From: an uncultured Ruminiclostridium sp.
GTDB lineage: Bacteria; Bacillota; Clostridia; Oscillospirales; Ruminococcaceae
NCBI GenBank assembly: GCA_949878745.1
Contig: CATLBH010000022.1
Span: 1 to 43,026 of the forward strand
Direction: 5' to 3'
DNA length: 43,026 bases
Shown: one piece after another, positions 9,523 through 18,547 of the stretch
Layout: each line of letters starts with the position of its first letter
Position numbering within the stretch: the first letter of the stretch is position 1
Made by a program: the position numbers and the translations under genes
Notes under the pieces: generated by a model
The model's input: only the letters and a program-made list of their open reading frames with translations
Told to the model about the DNA's origin: nothing
The model's database searches: none

Positions 9523-11346
9523 ATGAACGAAAGACTCCCTTATCTCCGCGAAAAAGCCAATAAGCTGCCTTTAACCCCCGGAGTATACCAAATGAAGGAC
9601 AGCGGGGGGAAAATCATATATATAGGAAAGGCCAAGGCCCTAAAAAACCGCGTATCAAGCTATTTCCGCGCGGTGGAAAGCCATAATCCCAAAACCTATC
9701 GGCTGGTGCAGAATATAAACGATTTCGATTTTATAGTCACCCCCACCGAGCTGGACGCCCTTGTTCTGGAGGCCAGCCTTATAAAGCTTCACAGCCCAAA
9801 GTACAATATCCTCCTTAAGGACGATAAGGGCTACAACTATATAAAAATATCCGGCGGGGACTATCCCAAGATAACCTACGCCCTTCAAACCGACGACAAA
9901 ACCGCGGAATATATCGGCCCCTACACCAGCGGCTATACGGTGAAACAGGCGGTGGAGGAAGCGAACAGGCTTTTTATGCTCCCCACCTGCGCCCGAAAAT
10001 TCCCAAGGGATTTCGGAAAGGAAAGACCCTGCCTCAATTTTCACATAGGCCGCTGTATGGGAGTTTGCAAGGGGAAAATTTCCACCGAGGAATATAAACA
10101 AAGCGTAAACCGCGCCATAAGCTATATAAAAAACGGAAGCAAGCAGAGTATCGAGCGCCTTACCGAAGAAATGGAGGAATACGCGGAAAAGCTGGAGTTT
10201 GAAAAAGCGGCCAAAATAAGGGATCGCATAGCCGCCATACAGAAAGCGGAGCTGACCCAGCACATTTATTCCTCCAAAACCACAGATTACGACGTTGTGG
10301 CCGCCGCCGTCAATATGGATAAATGTAGCGTGGCGGTGGTAAAATATCGCGGGGGAAGACTTATCGACAAGGAAAACTTCTTTATAGGCGAGGAAGAGGA
10401 CAGCAGCCGCACCCGCGAGGAATTCCTCGTGGAATATTATTCCGACAAGGCGGAAATGCCCAAGGAAGTGTATCTTGACGCGGAAATAGAGGATAAGGAG
10501 CTTCTGGAAAGCTATTTCGGCGATAAATACAAGCACAAGGTATCCCTCACGGTGCCCAAAAGGGGCGAAGGCCTTACCCAAGTTACCCTCGCCAAAAGCA
10601 ACGCGGAGGAATACCTGTCCCTTCGTGTAGGAAGAACGGCCAAGGAAATCGCCGCCCTGGAAGATCTTAAAAACATTCTGGGGCTTCCGAAAACTCCCGA
10701 AATAATAGAAAGCTACGACATTTCCAATATGGGCGAGGAAACGAGAGTAGCGGGAATGGTGGTTTATAAAAACGGCCGACCCTTTAAACAGGGCTATAAA
10801 AAATTCAACATAAAATACGTTCAGGGCATAGACGACTACGCCTGTATGCAGGAGGTAATAGAACGGCGCATAAGGCGTTACCTCGATGGCGACGAGGGCT
10901 TTTCCCCACTCCCCGACCTTATCCTTCTCGACGGGGGCAAGGGTCATGTGGCGGCGGTAAAAGAAGTGCTGGACAAACTGAACGTGGAGATAAATCTTTT
11001 CGGACTTGTAAAGGACGACAAACACCGCACCCGCGCCATAGCCAAGGAGGGCGGGGAAATACAGGTGAACGGCAACAAAAATGTATTCAGCCTTATTACC
11101 GGAATACAGGACGAGGTTCACCGCTTTTCCATAAATTTTCAGAGAAAACAGCACAAAAAGAAACAGTATGAGCTGGAGCTTACCCGCGTTCGCGGTATCG
11201 GCGAGGCGAAAGCCATGGCTCTGCTCAAAGAATATAAAACCAAAAAGGCGATGAAGGAAGCCACCGCCGAACAGCTGGCTCAAACCGCCAAAATAAGCAA
11301 GGAAGTGGCCGAGGAGCTGTATCTGTTTATACAGGAAACCTTTTGA
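9523..11346 (+). CDS. uvrC: Excinuclease ABC subunit C
   Basis: UvrC makes both incisions beside a DNA lesion bound by UvrA/UvrB in nucleotide excision repair. The full 607-aa architecture is present: an N-terminal GIY-YIG nuclease (GVY at 20-22, YIG at 33-35, Arg43), a Cys-containing segment (CARKFPRDFGKERPCLNFHI), a UVR domain that binds UvrB (about 203-238, LEFEKAAKIRDRI), an RNase H-like 5'-incision domain (SYDISNMG and LILLDGGKGH) and a C-terminal helix-hairpin-helix pair (VRGIGEAKA). It is the first gene of a run with rsmD, coaD and a coiled-coil gene. Confidence 0.97.
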   Translation: MNERLPYLREKANKLPLTPGVYQMKDSGGKIIYIGKAKALKNRVSSYFRAVESHNPKTYRLVQNINDFDFIVTPTELDALVLEASLIKLHSPKYNILLKDDKGYNYIKISGGDYPKITYALQTDDKTAEYIGPYTSGYTVKQAVEEANRLFMLPTCARKFPRDFGKERPCLNFHIGRCMGVCKGKISTEEYKQSVNRAISYIKNGSKQSIERLTEEMEEYAEKLEFEKAAKIRDRIAAIQKAELTQHIYSSKTTDYDVVAAAVNMDKCSVAVVKYRGGRLIDKENFFIGEEEDSSRTREEFLVEYYSDKAEMPKEVYLDAEIEDKELLESYFGDKYKHKVSLTVPKRGEGLTQVTLAKSNAEEYLSLRVGRTAKEIAALEDLKNILGLPKTPEIIESYDISNMGEETRVAGMVVYKNGRPFKQGYKKFNIKYVQGIDDYACMQEVIERRIRRYLDGDEGFSPLPDLILLDGGKGHVAAVKEVLDKLNVEINLFGLVKDDKHRTRAIAKEGGEIQVNGNKNVFSLITGIQDEVHRFSINFQRKQHKKKQYELELTRVRGIGEAKAMALLKEYKTKKAMKEATAEQLAQTAKISKEVAEELYLFIQETF

Positions 11347-11385
11347 CAAAATTATACAAAGGTTCATACAACAAGGAGAAAAAAT

Positions 11386-11970
11386 TTGAGAGTTATTACA
11401 GGCTCCGCCAAGGGCAGGCGGCTTAAAACTTTGCCCGGTCTGGACGTTCGCCCCACCATCGAGGGAGTAAAGGAAGCGATATTCAGTATAGTACAGTTTG
11501 AGGTGGAGGGCGCCACGGTGCTGGATATGTTCGCCGGTTCGGGTCAGCTGGGAATAGAAGCCCTGAGCCGAGGCGCGAAAAAGGTTTATTTCGTTGATAA
11601 TTCCACCGAATCGGTAAAGGTGATAAGAGATAACCTTAAACACACCCGTCTTGAAGAAAACGCGGTGGTGTCCAATACGGCCAACAGCGCCTTTTTAAGA
11701 TCCGCGAGAGAAACCTTCGACATCGCCATTCTCGATCCCCCCTACAATCATAAGCTGATTCACAAGACCATGCCCATGCTGGTGGAAAAAATGGCGGAGA
11801 ACGGTATAATTATCTGTGAGCACGAAAGGGAAACCACCCTTCCGGAGCGCTTCGGCGAATTCGCCGTAAGCAAAATTTACCGACACGGCAGAGCGACCCT
11901 CACCGCCTACAGAAGAAGCGCGGGAGAGAGCGGGGAAGAGAAAGAAAAAGAGGAAGAGAACGAGGAATAA
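11386..11970 (+). CDS. rsmD: 16S rRNA (guanine966-N2)-methyltransferase
   Basis: RsmD methylates N2 of G966 in 16S rRNA using S-adenosylmethionine. The sequence opens with the family signature MRVITGSAKGRRLKTLPG. The SAM motif DMFAGSGQLGIEALSRGA is at 48-64 and the catalytic DPPY motif at 117-120. The start is a TTG, chosen because AAGGAG at 11373-11378 sits 7 nt before it and the protein then begins as the family does. An acidic Glu/Lys tail follows residue 180 and is unusual but not disabling. It lies upstream of coaD, the normal pairing in Firmicutes. Confidence 0.95.
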   Translation: MRVITGSAKGRRLKTLPGLDVRPTIEGVKEAIFSIVQFEVEGATVLDMFAGSGQLGIEALSRGAKKVYFVDNSTESVKVIRDNLKHTRLEENAVVSNTANSAFLRSARETFDIAILDPPYNHKLIHKTMPMLVEKMAENGIIICEHERETTLPERFGEFAVSKIYRHGRATLTAYRRSAGESGEEKEKEEENEE

Positions 11971-12016
11971 TCGGCCGATAACGCCCCATGAGACGGTCAA
12001 AGAAAGGACATAACCA

Positions 12017-12514
12017 ATGAGAACGGCAATTTATCCCGGAAGCTTCGATCCCGTCACCTGCGGTCATTTGGATATAATAAAACGAGCCGCCCGCCTTTTT
12101 GATAAGCTGATAGTGCTTGTTTCGGTGAACCCCACAAAATCCTCCTGCTTCACTCCCGCCGAAAGGGTCGACCTTATAAAAAGAGTCACGAAAAATATTT
12201 CAAATATAGAGGTGGACAGCTTCGACGGCCTTCTTATCGACTATTTTAACGCCAAAAACGCGGACGTGATCGTAAAAGGACTTCGTGCCATGTCCGATTT
12301 CGAATATGAGTTTCAGATGGCTTTGGTCAACAAGGATTTATGCTATGACGCGGAAACGATATTCCTCTGTGCCGACGCGGTAGGCACCTTTTTGTCCTCC
12401 AGTATGGTAAAGCAGATAGCCATGTTCGACGGCGACATAAGCTCCTATGTCCCCTCCGAAATAGAGTCGGATATAAAAAAAGGCGTTAAGCGGCTCATAC
12501 GGGTCGAGAAATAA
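12017..12514 (+). CDS. coaD: Pantetheine-phosphate adenylyltransferase
   Basis: CoaD (PPAT) transfers AMP from ATP to 4'-phosphopantetheine, the penultimate step of coenzyme A synthesis. The 165-aa length is typical. The nucleotidyltransferase motif T-x-G-H is at 14-17 in [14 protein letters not shown], and the C-terminal SSSMVKQIA matches the family ISSTxVR segment. An AAAGGA ribosome site precedes the ATG. It is cotranscribed with rsmD (46-bp gap) and probably with the coiled-coil gene downstream (30-bp gap). Confidence 0.97.
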   Translation: MRTAIYPGSFDPVTCGHLDIIKRAARLFDKLIVLVSVNPTKSSCFTPAERVDLIKRVTKNISNIEVDSFDGLLIDYFNAKNADVIVKGLRAMSDFEYEFQMALVNKDLCYDAETIFLCADAVGTFLSSSMVKQIAMFDGDISSYVPSEIESDIKKGVKRLIRVEK

Positions 12515-12544
12515 TAAATAAAAAACGAAAGGAAGTATAAATAA

Positions 12545-12991
12545 ATGAATATTGACGACGCTCTGGAAGCAATGGACGAAATTCTGGACAAATCCATGCA
12601 GGTTCCCTTTTCCCAGAAAAAGGGAATGGTGGACGTAAGCGCCCTGAGAGACCTTATAGACGATATCCGTATGAATATGCCCAACGAGATCAAACAGGCG
12701 CGTAATCTCGTGAACGATCGAAAAACCATACTGAACGACGCGAAACAAGAAGCGGAGCGCATTATCCGCAAGGCCGAGGAAAGAGCGGAACGTCTGGTTT
12801 CCCAACAAGAGATCACGAGACAGGCCAACGAAAAAGCCACTCAGATACTCACCAACGCCCAGACAAAGTACACCGAGCTTTGCAAAACCACCAACGATTA
12901 TGTGGATTCAATGCTTTCAAGAGTGGAAGAGCTTCTGGTAAACGATTTGGCGGACGTGAAGAAGGCGAAAACCGCCTTGAAAAGGAAATGA
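12545..12991 (+). CDS. Coiled-coil protein of unknown function (ATPase-subunit-like)
   Basis: A 148-aa, highly charged, almost wholly helical protein. Residues 60-130 form a predicted coiled coil rich in Glu, Ala, Lys and Arg (DAKQEAERIIRKAEERAERL). It resembles proteins annotated loosely as V-type ATPase subunit H/E-like that follow coaD in many clostridia. No signal peptide, membrane segment or catalytic motif is seen. AAAGGAAG precedes the ATG. Its position suggests it is the last gene of the uvrC-rsmD-coaD run. Function unknown; a structural or cell-division scaffold role would be a guess. Confidence 0.75.
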   Translation: MNIDDALEAMDEILDKSMQVPFSQKKGMVDVSALRDLIDDIRMNMPNEIKQARNLVNDRKTILNDAKQEAERIIRKAEERAERLVSQQEITRQANEKATQILTNAQTKYTELCKTTNDYVDSMLSRVEELLVNDLADVKKAKTALKRK

Positions 12992-13010
12992 TTAGCCGAT
13001 AAAAAAGAGA

Positions 13011-13436
13011 AAAAAGCGGCGAAGCCGCGCACTGTCCTTTTCGCTTCCTTTTCGGACACCGAAAAGGAAGTGGGGTGTGGGGCAAAGCCCCACTGCTACC
13101 GGTTGAGATCGGAAAACAAGCTTATAAATCTGTCGCGTATACACTGACGTTAGAAGCGGGCGAAGCCTCCGCTTCGGGATAAAAATCAAAAACTTACGGC
13201 ATAATCCCCGCCAAATCCGTTTCAAAACGAAGTTTGGCGAGGTTTATGACGTAAGTTTGTTTTTTATTCCCGAAGCCCCGCTTCGCGGCTTCTAACGATT
13301 GATTTTACGCGACAAATTATCGGCTTGTTTTTTTACTCTTAAATAGCGGCAGTGGGGCTTTGCCCCACACCCCACTTCCTTTTCGGTGTCCGAAAAGGAA
13401 GCGAAAAGGACATTATGCGGCTTCGCCGCTTTTTTT
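13011..13436. repeat. ~430-bp nested palindrome between convergent genes, copy 1
   Basis: The whole gap between two convergent genes is one imperfect palindrome. The outer arms, 13011-13097 and 13351-13436, are nearly identical inverted sequences. Each contains its own small palindromes (GCGGCGAAGCCGC, GGGGCAAAGCCCC, CTTCCTTTTCGG). Inner arms continue to a centre near 13215. Terminal A and T runs on the outer hairpins make it a likely two-way terminator. The right end overlaps the stop codon of the minus-strand gene. Bases 13147-13436 recur at 32291-32577. Confidence 0.85.
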
Positions 13437-14178
13437 AATCATATTTATAAATGATGTTTTTCCTTATTTTCCTGAAAATAGGCGGCACCGTCAATATAAG
13501 CACAAACAGCACTATCGCCCCTGCTATCAGTAGAATGGTGGTAATAAAGCCGTCCGGGTCTCCCTCCACCGGTCCTGCTCCGTTTCCGCCTTCCGGGGGA
13601 AGTATCATAGGCGAAGTGGTATTCTCCCGTTCCTCCGTGGTAGTTTCTGCGGGAGGCTCGGTTTCCGAAGGCGTCGTTTCCGTTGCCTCGGGAGTGCTTT
13701 CCTCCGTCTCGGTGGGGGCTTCGGTGACTGTCTCGGTGGTTGTCTCCGTTACGGGCGGCTCTGTTTCCGTGGGAGGCTCGGCGGTCGTTTCCTCCGTGGG
13801 CGGGGCGGTGTCTAAGGATATTTGTGGCTCCTCCGTGGTGGTTTCCTCTTGTATTACGGAGGAATCGGAGGTGTCAGAGCTTTCATCCGGTTCCTCAAAG
13901 TTAAAGGGGTCGTTGGTTTGCGAGGTTTCCGGGGGAAGCGCGGTCGTGTCGGCAGTGCTGTCGGGAGTCGAAGATTCGGTATTCTCTGATTCGTCGGGAT
14001 CTGACGTGTCGTTTTCTCTGTCCGAAACCTCCACAGGTTCAGATTCGCTTTCTTCATCGTCGCTGTACCAAGGCACGACGATTATCGCGTCGTTGCCTGT
14101 TTCCGCAAAAACACAGGGCTGTATCGCCGCGGCAAAAACCGCCGCCATAATATATACAATAAATTTCTTTATCTTCAT
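13435..14178 (-). CDS. Membrane-anchored Thr/Glu/Pro-rich surface protein
   Basis: No enzymatic family is recognised. From ATG at 14178 it has a signal peptide (MKIKKFIVYIMAAVFAAA..VFA), a 180-residue low-complexity region of Thr, Glu, Ser, Pro and Asp repeats (ETTTEEP-, TETEPPVTETT-like), then one C-terminal membrane segment (ITTILLIAGAIVLFVLILTV) and a basic tail. This is the layout of an extended stalk or surface anchor. A GTG-initiated version 19 codons longer is possible, but ATG 14178 gives a clean signal peptide. AGGAG lies 13 nt upstream of that ATG. It is downstream of the polysaccharide ABC exporter on the same strand. Confidence 0.7.
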   Translation of the reverse strand: MKIKKFIVYIMAAVFAAAIQPCVFAETGNDAIIVVPWYSDDEESESEPVEVSDRENDTSDPDESENTESSTPDSTADTTALPPETSQTNDPFNFEEPDESSDTSDSSVIQEETTTEEPQISLDTAPPTEETTAEPPTETEPPVTETTTETVTEAPTETEESTPEATETTPSETEPPAETTTEERENTTSPMILPPEGGNGAGPVEGDPDGFITTILLIAGAIVLFVLILTVPPIFRKIRKNIIYKYD

Positions 14179-14273
14179 CTTTTTGTTTTCTCTCCTAAGA
14201 AAATAATTAACATTCTTTAAATAATTATACCTCACGGGCGATATTTTGTAAAGCCTTTTCAGCTAATTATCAT

Positions 14274-15008
14274 TTATAAACTATCGTAAAAATCATTATA
14301 AGCTTTGCATACGCTTTCCACCGAGTCCCACATCTTAACTTCACCCCCGTCCATCCACAACGCTTTTTCACACAGCCCGATTATCTGCTCCCCCGAATAA
14401 GAGACGAAAAGAACGGAAGCCCCCCTCTTTTTCATCTCCGACATTTTTTCCATACATTTATTGCAGAACTCTTCCCCGCAAACCGACAGCGCCTCATCCA
14501 GTATAAGTATGTCCGTTTTCACGAAAGCGGCAATGGAAAAAGCGAGTCGCGAAGTCATATCGGGAGTACATTTCCTGACTGCGGTATTGAACTGTTCACC
14601 CAATTCCGCGAACTCTATTATACTCTTAACGCGCTTTTTCATATATTCTCTTGAAAGGCCGCGCATCGAACCGGCCAAATAAACGTTGTTTTTTACCGAC
14701 ATTGAGGGGTTGAACCCTTTGCTTTCTGCGAATATCGTGGAAATACACCCTTTTGTTACGATTCTTCCCGATGTAGGGGTCATTATCCCCGAAACAAGCT
14801 TCAACAAGGTGGTTTTTCCCGCTCCGTTGGCTCCAATAAGCGCCATGGCCGATCCTTTTTCAAGGGTAAAGGAAATATCCTTAAGTATATTAAGCTCGTC
14901 GAAAAGCGGTTCCCTTTTTATAAGTCTTACTGCGTAGTCTCTTACTCCGTTTTTCGGGGGCATTTTATAAGTTAACGAAACATTTTCGGCTTTTATGGCG
15001 GTGTTCAT
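14274..15008 (-). CDS. Polysaccharide ABC exporter, ATP-binding protein (degenerate)
   Basis: The ATPase partner of an ABC-2 polysaccharide or teichoic-acid exporter (TagH/RfbE/Wzt type). ATG 15008 was preferred over an earlier in-frame codon because it has AAAGGA upstream and gives the usual start (MNTAIKAENVSLTY). Walker A GANGAGKTT is at 59-67 and Walker B ILILDE at 167-172, with the family ALSVCGEEF after it. Two conserved sites are altered: the LSSGM-type signature is replaced by CTPDM before SRLAFS, and the H-loop His is Tyr204 (VSYS for VSHS). Both usually matter for hydrolysis, so activity may be reduced. It follows the permease gene after 174 bp. Confidence 0.85.
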   Translation of the reverse strand: MNTAIKAENVSLTYKMPPKNGVRDYAVRLIKREPLFDELNILKDISFTLEKGSAMALIGANGAGKTTLLKLVSGIMTPTSGRIVTKGCISTIFAESKGFNPSMSVKNNVYLAGSMRGLSREYMKKRVKSIIEFAELGEQFNTAVRKCTPDMTSRLAFSIAAFVKTDILILDEALSVCGEEFCNKCMEKMSEMKKRGASVLFVSYSGEQIIGLCEKALWMDGGEVKMWDSVESVCKAYNDFYDSL

Positions 15009-15059
15009 TGATATAAACTTTTTCCTTTCCGAATTGTAAATTAAGAGCAATTAAAAAAA

Positions 15060-15160
15060 TAAAAAGGAGCGAATCGAGAAATGTCCTTTTCGTTTCCCTT
15101 TCGAACTTCGAAATGGAAGGAGGGGAGTCCGAAGGGCGGTGGCAGCGCCCCAAAATGCAC
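15060..15160. repeat. Decayed half copy of the nested palindrome
   Basis: Bases 15079-15120 (ATGTCCTTTTCGTTTCC, then TTCGAA and TGGAAGG) resemble the outer left arm of the 13011 palindrome, followed by a GGCGGTGGCAGCGCC hairpin where that element has its GGGGCAAAGCCCC hairpin. Unlike the other copies it lies between two same-strand genes (ABC permease and ATPase) and would sit in their mRNA. Confidence 0.45.
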
Positions 15161-15182
15161 TAACATCTTCAAACATAAGCTC

Positions 15183-15965
15183 CTAAACATACAGCAAAAA
15201 CCTGTTCTCCCTCGCCTTAAACACCGATATCCCCAGAAGCATCACCAAAAGCGAGTAAACGGAAGCCCGGATAAGCGCCGTTTCCGACGGCATACCGCCC
15301 CCGCAGCATATCGCCCTCATAATCTCCATATAGTGAACCGCGGGATTCACCCCGAAAATAAACCTAATCTTTTCCGGTATCATCTCCATTGGATAAAAAA
15401 CGGGAGACCCCATAAGCCAAACGACCGAAAATCCCAGATAAATCGGCCTAAGCCTCTTAATAATAGGCTTATACGCCGCCAAAATCAGCGAAAACCCGAA
15501 CGCAAACATAAACATAAGCGCTATAAGAAGCGGCAGCATAAATATAGCCGAAGAAAAAGGCGCGGAGGTAAAAAGCATAATCGGCAGCGCCAGCGCCGTA
15601 AAGAAAATCACCGAAACCGCGCTTTGAACCACCGAGGACAGCACGAAAAGGTGCTTCGGCATATACGCCGCCTTAATATAAGCCGCGTTTTCCTTCACCG
15701 CGTCCATGGCGGAATAGGCGGAACCGAAAAGAAAGAGAAAAATTATCTCCCCGCAGAAGAAAAACAAAGGATAGTTTTCTACGCTTTCCTCAAATTTCTT
15801 GGAGAAAAGAAGTGTGGACAGCGCCGTCAGCAAAAGCGGGCACAAGACCGTAAGCGCGGTTTTTAGCGGCGCTTTTATATATCTTTTCTTAAATCCCCGC
15901 TTTAATATACGCTTAAAAAAATCAAAATATTTAATCTCGTTTTCTATTTTTTCAACAATAAACAT
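15183..15965 (-). CDS. Polysaccharide ABC exporter, ABC-2 permease
   Basis: A 260-aa ABC-2 permease of the TagG/Wzm/KpsM type. About six hydrophobic segments begin with ALTVLCPLLLTALSTLLF. The conserved interior includes VKENAAYIKAAYMPKHLFVLSSVVQ (amphipathic helix and second membrane segment) and GSPVFYPMEMIPEKIRFIFGVNPAVHYMEIMR, which is highly characteristic of polysaccharide exporters. With the following ATPase it should export a lipid-linked glycan across the membrane. The nearby EpsG-like polymerase and GT4 transferase are candidate suppliers. The hydrophobicity and length are normal for the family. Confidence 0.92.
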   Translation of the reverse strand: MFIVEKIENEIKYFDFFKRILKRGFKKRYIKAPLKTALTVLCPLLLTALSTLLFSKKFEESVENYPLFFFCGEIIFLFLFGSAYSAMDAVKENAAYIKAAYMPKHLFVLSSVVQSAVSVIFFTALALPIMLFTSAPFSSAIFMLPLLIALMFMFAFGFSLILAAYKPIIKRLRPIYLGFSVVWLMGSPVFYPMEMIPEKIRFIFGVNPAVHYMEIMRAICCGGGMPSETALIRASVYSLLVMLLGISVFKARENRFLLYV

Positions 15966-16004
15966 TTTATTCCCCCCTTGACATATAAAATTGTTTATAA
16001 AAAG

Positions 16005-16080
16005 TAAAAAGCGTTTTCTTAAGGCAGCAGCGGAGCGTTTTTATTCCGATAAACACTAAAATGCGTCGCTTCGCCGCTCC
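16005..16080. repeat. Short imperfect inverted repeat
   Basis: CTTAAGG.AGCAGCGGAGCG (about 16020) is partly inverted at CGCTTCGCCGCTCCCTTAA (about 16066). It lies between the surface-protein terminator and the ABC permease start and resembles the GCGGCGAAGC outer hairpins of the large palindromes. Probably a relic. Confidence 0.4.
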
Positions 16081-16083
16081 CTT

Positions 16084-16115
16084 AAAAAACAATCCACTGC
16101 GTGGGCAGTGGATTG
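16084..16115 (-). terminator. Terminator of the 16143-17120 surface-protein gene
   Basis: CAATCCACTGC (16090-16100) and GCAGTGGATTG (16105-16115) form a perfect 11-bp stem with a 4-nt loop. On the minus strand it is followed by TTTTTT, 28 bp after the stop codon. Confidence 0.9.
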
Positions 16116-16142
16116 TGATTCAAGTTACTTCAACGAATGAAA

Positions 16143-17120
16143 TTACTTTCTCTTCTTGGAGATTACAACCGCGGCAGCAGCGATAGCGGCAGGAACTACG
16201 GCGAGAACTACGCCGGTAGCCTGGTTCTTATCGTTGCCTGTGCCGTTGGTGTCACCTGCATTGCCGTTGTCACCGCCGTTGGAGCCGTCACCGGGTTCGC
16301 CGTCGGCGGGAGCGTTGGTGGTATCATCAGAGGGAGCATTGGCATCGCCGTTGTTACCGCCGTTGTTGCCGTTGTCGGAAGTGTTGGAAGGAGCGGCAGT
16401 TGTGCCGTCTTCGGGCTTCTTGGTATCTTCGGTGGTCTTGTCACCGCCGCCGTTGCCGGGATCAACAAATCCGGGATCGGGAGTGGTAGCGGAAGTATTG
16501 TCAGATGAAACAGGGGGTTCGGGTTCACCCTCGTCTACATTACCAAGATAATACTTAGAGAAGTGGGGAACCGAGAATTGGAAAGTGTTGTTCTCCATAT
16601 TCTTAAGCTCATAAGCTTCTGCTGTATTACCGTCATCGCTGAGGTAAACAACCGTATTGTTTTTTTCGATAGTAGTGTTCTTTGAAATTGAAACGGTCAG
16701 AAGATTGTTAAACTCTGTAATCGAGTTACCTTTCTGATCATTGAGCTCAAGGGACATACCGTAAGTAACAAACGCAAGCTTTTCTTGATCATCAATTACA
16801 CCGTTTATTTTTGCGGTAATCTCTTCTACACGCTCTTCCTTAACTGCGCCGATATTAGCGGTAAGTTTAACTTTTGTTACGCCAGCAGGGAATGTGCCCT
16901 TGGGAGCTATAACCGCCAAACCGATATCGGTAACGATCCTTGTCTCCCCGTTGGGATTTACGTCAACTTCTATGCGGGCTTCGGTTCCGCCGACAATATC
17001 AGTCCAACCGGGATTGGTATCGGTATCGGTCTCGCCGATGGCGGCAGCGGCAAAAGCGCTGACGGAAAGTGACATTGCTGCTGCTAACGCAACAGCAGTA
17101 CTGAAAATACGCTTTTTCAT
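16143..17120 (-). CDS. Secreted surface protein with Gly/Asn-rich stalk and C-terminal anchor
   Basis: No known family is recognised for the folded part. ATG 17120 has GGAGG upstream and a classic signal peptide (MKKRIFSTAVALAAAMSLSVSAFA). A folded domain of about 180 residues follows, then a stalk rich in Gly, Asn, Asp and Thr (GNNGGNNGDANAPSDDT). It ends with NQATGVVLAVVPAAIAAAAV and SKKRK. That tail resembles the NPxTG-like sorting or membrane-anchor tails of Ruminococcaceae surface proteins, with A-T-G where they have P/G-x-T-G, so sortase attachment is possible but not certain. An 8-bp inverted repeat (ATTGATAA, TTATCAAT) lies at 17154-17181 in the leader. A strong terminator follows. 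Confidence 0.75.
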   Translation of the reverse strand: MKKRIFSTAVALAAAMSLSVSAFAAAAIGETDTDTNPGWTDIVGGTEARIEVDVNPNGETRIVTDIGLAVIAPKGTFPAGVTKVKLTANIGAVKEERVEEITAKINGVIDDQEKLAFVTYGMSLELNDQKGNSITEFNNLLTVSISKNTTIEKNNTVVYLSDDGNTAEAYELKNMENNTFQFSVPHFSKYYLGNVDEGEPEPPVSSDNTSATTPDPGFVDPGNGGGDKTTEDTKKPEDGTTAAPSNTSDNGNNGGNNGDANAPSDDTTNAPADGEPGDGSNGGDNGNAGDTNGTGNDKNQATGVVLAVVPAAIAAAAVVISKKRK

Positions 17121-17240
17121 AATTAATCCTCCAAATGAAAAATAAATTTTTTTATTGATAACGTCAGAGATATTTATCAATGACAGTTAATCCTATAAAT
17201 AAAGAACTACAGGCTTAAAGCCTTCAGACGAAAATCAACT

Positions 17241-18422
17241 CTAATCGTGGAAATAATAGTTTTTCTCGTCATACCGCGTCTGATAGGGCACGACCCCGTG
17301 AGCGCCGCCGTTGGCGATAGTCAGACCGATAATGTTGTGAACGAAGGCGAGAATTATAACCGCCGCTGTTACCAAAACCGAAGCGATATCCGTTCTTTTT
17401 TTAACTTTTCTCGAAAGACCGCGAAGCCCCGTTTCGTTTTCCGAATCCTCGGACAGATACTTTTCCTTTAAATTTTTCTTAAGCTGCCCCTTAAACGCCA
17501 ATATAAGCTCGGGCACTGCGAGAAGCGCAAACAGCATGGTGTAATAAGAAAAACGCTCGAAAAGAGAATGCTTTGTCATTACCACCTGCCAGAAGCCCAT
17601 TGCTAAGGTAAGGTGTATAAGTATCTCAAGGCTTCTCGGCTTATCCTTGATAAAATAGGAAGCTGCGACTGCCGCTACGGTAACAATAAGCGGAATGACC
17701 GCGAAGCGTGGGTGTACTCCCAGTCTTATATAGCGCGATCCCATATATTCGGTGTGGAATCCCGAAAGAAGAAATTTCAAGAAGCCGTCCGAAAGCATAA
17801 AGTAAAAGAACAGTCCGAATAAGTAAAGCAAAAGCGTTCGCGAATTGACTCTTAAGCGGCACACAAAATAAACGGGTATCATATATATGGCCGTAAAGTG
17901 AAAGGTCGCCGCAATAAGCACTAGCATCAAAAACCGCCAAAACTTTCCGTCTCTCAGAAATCCGTAAGCAAAGCAAATCACCGACATAGCCAGCGCCTGT
18001 CTTATGAAATTCATATCCATATAAAAAAGATAGAAATTCACGTACAAAAAAACCGAAAGAAACGCGTTTTTCGAATATTTCGCTATCAGATATCCGGGAC
18101 CGATAAAAGAAAGCACCGAGGTGACTATCATAATGGCTCCGGGCTGAGCGGTAAATTTTCCCACTATTTTATTGAGAAGAATATATCCTATCTCCCAGTC
18201 CTCATAAGTAAGGTTGGAAAATCCCTCCAATACCATCTGGAAAAAAGCCCTCGCGTATTGAGAATAATCGAATCCCACTCTGAACCTTATGGCTGATAGT
18301 ACACAGCACTGTAAAAAGCAAATCGACACGAAAAGTATCTGTTTCAGCTTCGTCTTTTTCCCTATACGGAAAATCAATGCCCATACGATAATCAGTAAAA
18401 TATTTAGCAGATATACAAGCAT
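17241..18422 (-). CDS. EpsG-family polysaccharide polymerase
   Basis: A 393-aa polytopic membrane protein of the EpsG family, which polymerises or modifies exopolysaccharide repeat units (Wzy-like role). About ten hydrophobic segments are visible. The family signature is AIRFRVGFDYSQYARAFF (about 44-61) with WEIGYILLNKIV after it, then FIRQALAMSVICFAYGFL and FHFTAIYMIPVYF. It has its own consensus promoter (18548-18576) and a 120-nt leader. It lies between the surface-protein gene and the GT4 gene, all on the minus strand, and probably works with the ABC-2 exporter downstream. The glycan made is unknown. Confidence 0.88.
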   Translation of the reverse strand: MLVYLLNILLIIVWALIFRIGKKTKLKQILFVSICFLQCCVLSAIRFRVGFDYSQYARAFFQMVLEGFSNLTYEDWEIGYILLNKIVGKFTAQPGAIMIVTSVLSFIGPGYLIAKYSKNAFLSVFLYVNFYLFYMDMNFIRQALAMSVICFAYGFLRDGKFWRFLMLVLIAATFHFTAIYMIPVYFVCRLRVNSRTLLLYLFGLFFYFMLSDGFLKFLLSGFHTEYMGSRYIRLGVHPRFAVIPLIVTVAAVAASYFIKDKPRSLEILIHLTLAMGFWQVVMTKHSLFERFSYYTMLFALLAVPELILAFKGQLKKNLKEKYLSEDSENETGLRGLSRKVKKRTDIASVLVTAAVIILAFVHNIIGLTIANGGAHGVVPYQTRYDEKNYYFHD

Positions 18423-18547
18423 TCGATTCCCACCTGACGCAGCGTTTCTTTTCCGTCTTACTCTTACCGGCTTTCTTTTTTTATCAAAAACAGCACTCCC
18501 CGCCGCCGTAAAACGCCGTGGGAAATAATTCGTTTTCGATTAACGTA

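Noticed and set aside
9655-11643. 662-aa open frame on the minus strand opposite uvrC and rsmD
   Set aside because: A shadow frame. The plus strand encodes clear full-length UvrC and RsmD; the minus product has no recognisable domain.
13451-14206. 251-aa Ser/Val/Gly-rich plus-strand frame opposite the Thr/Glu-rich surface protein
   Set aside because: An antisense reading of a low-complexity repeat; the minus-strand version has a signal peptide, stalk and membrane anchor in order.
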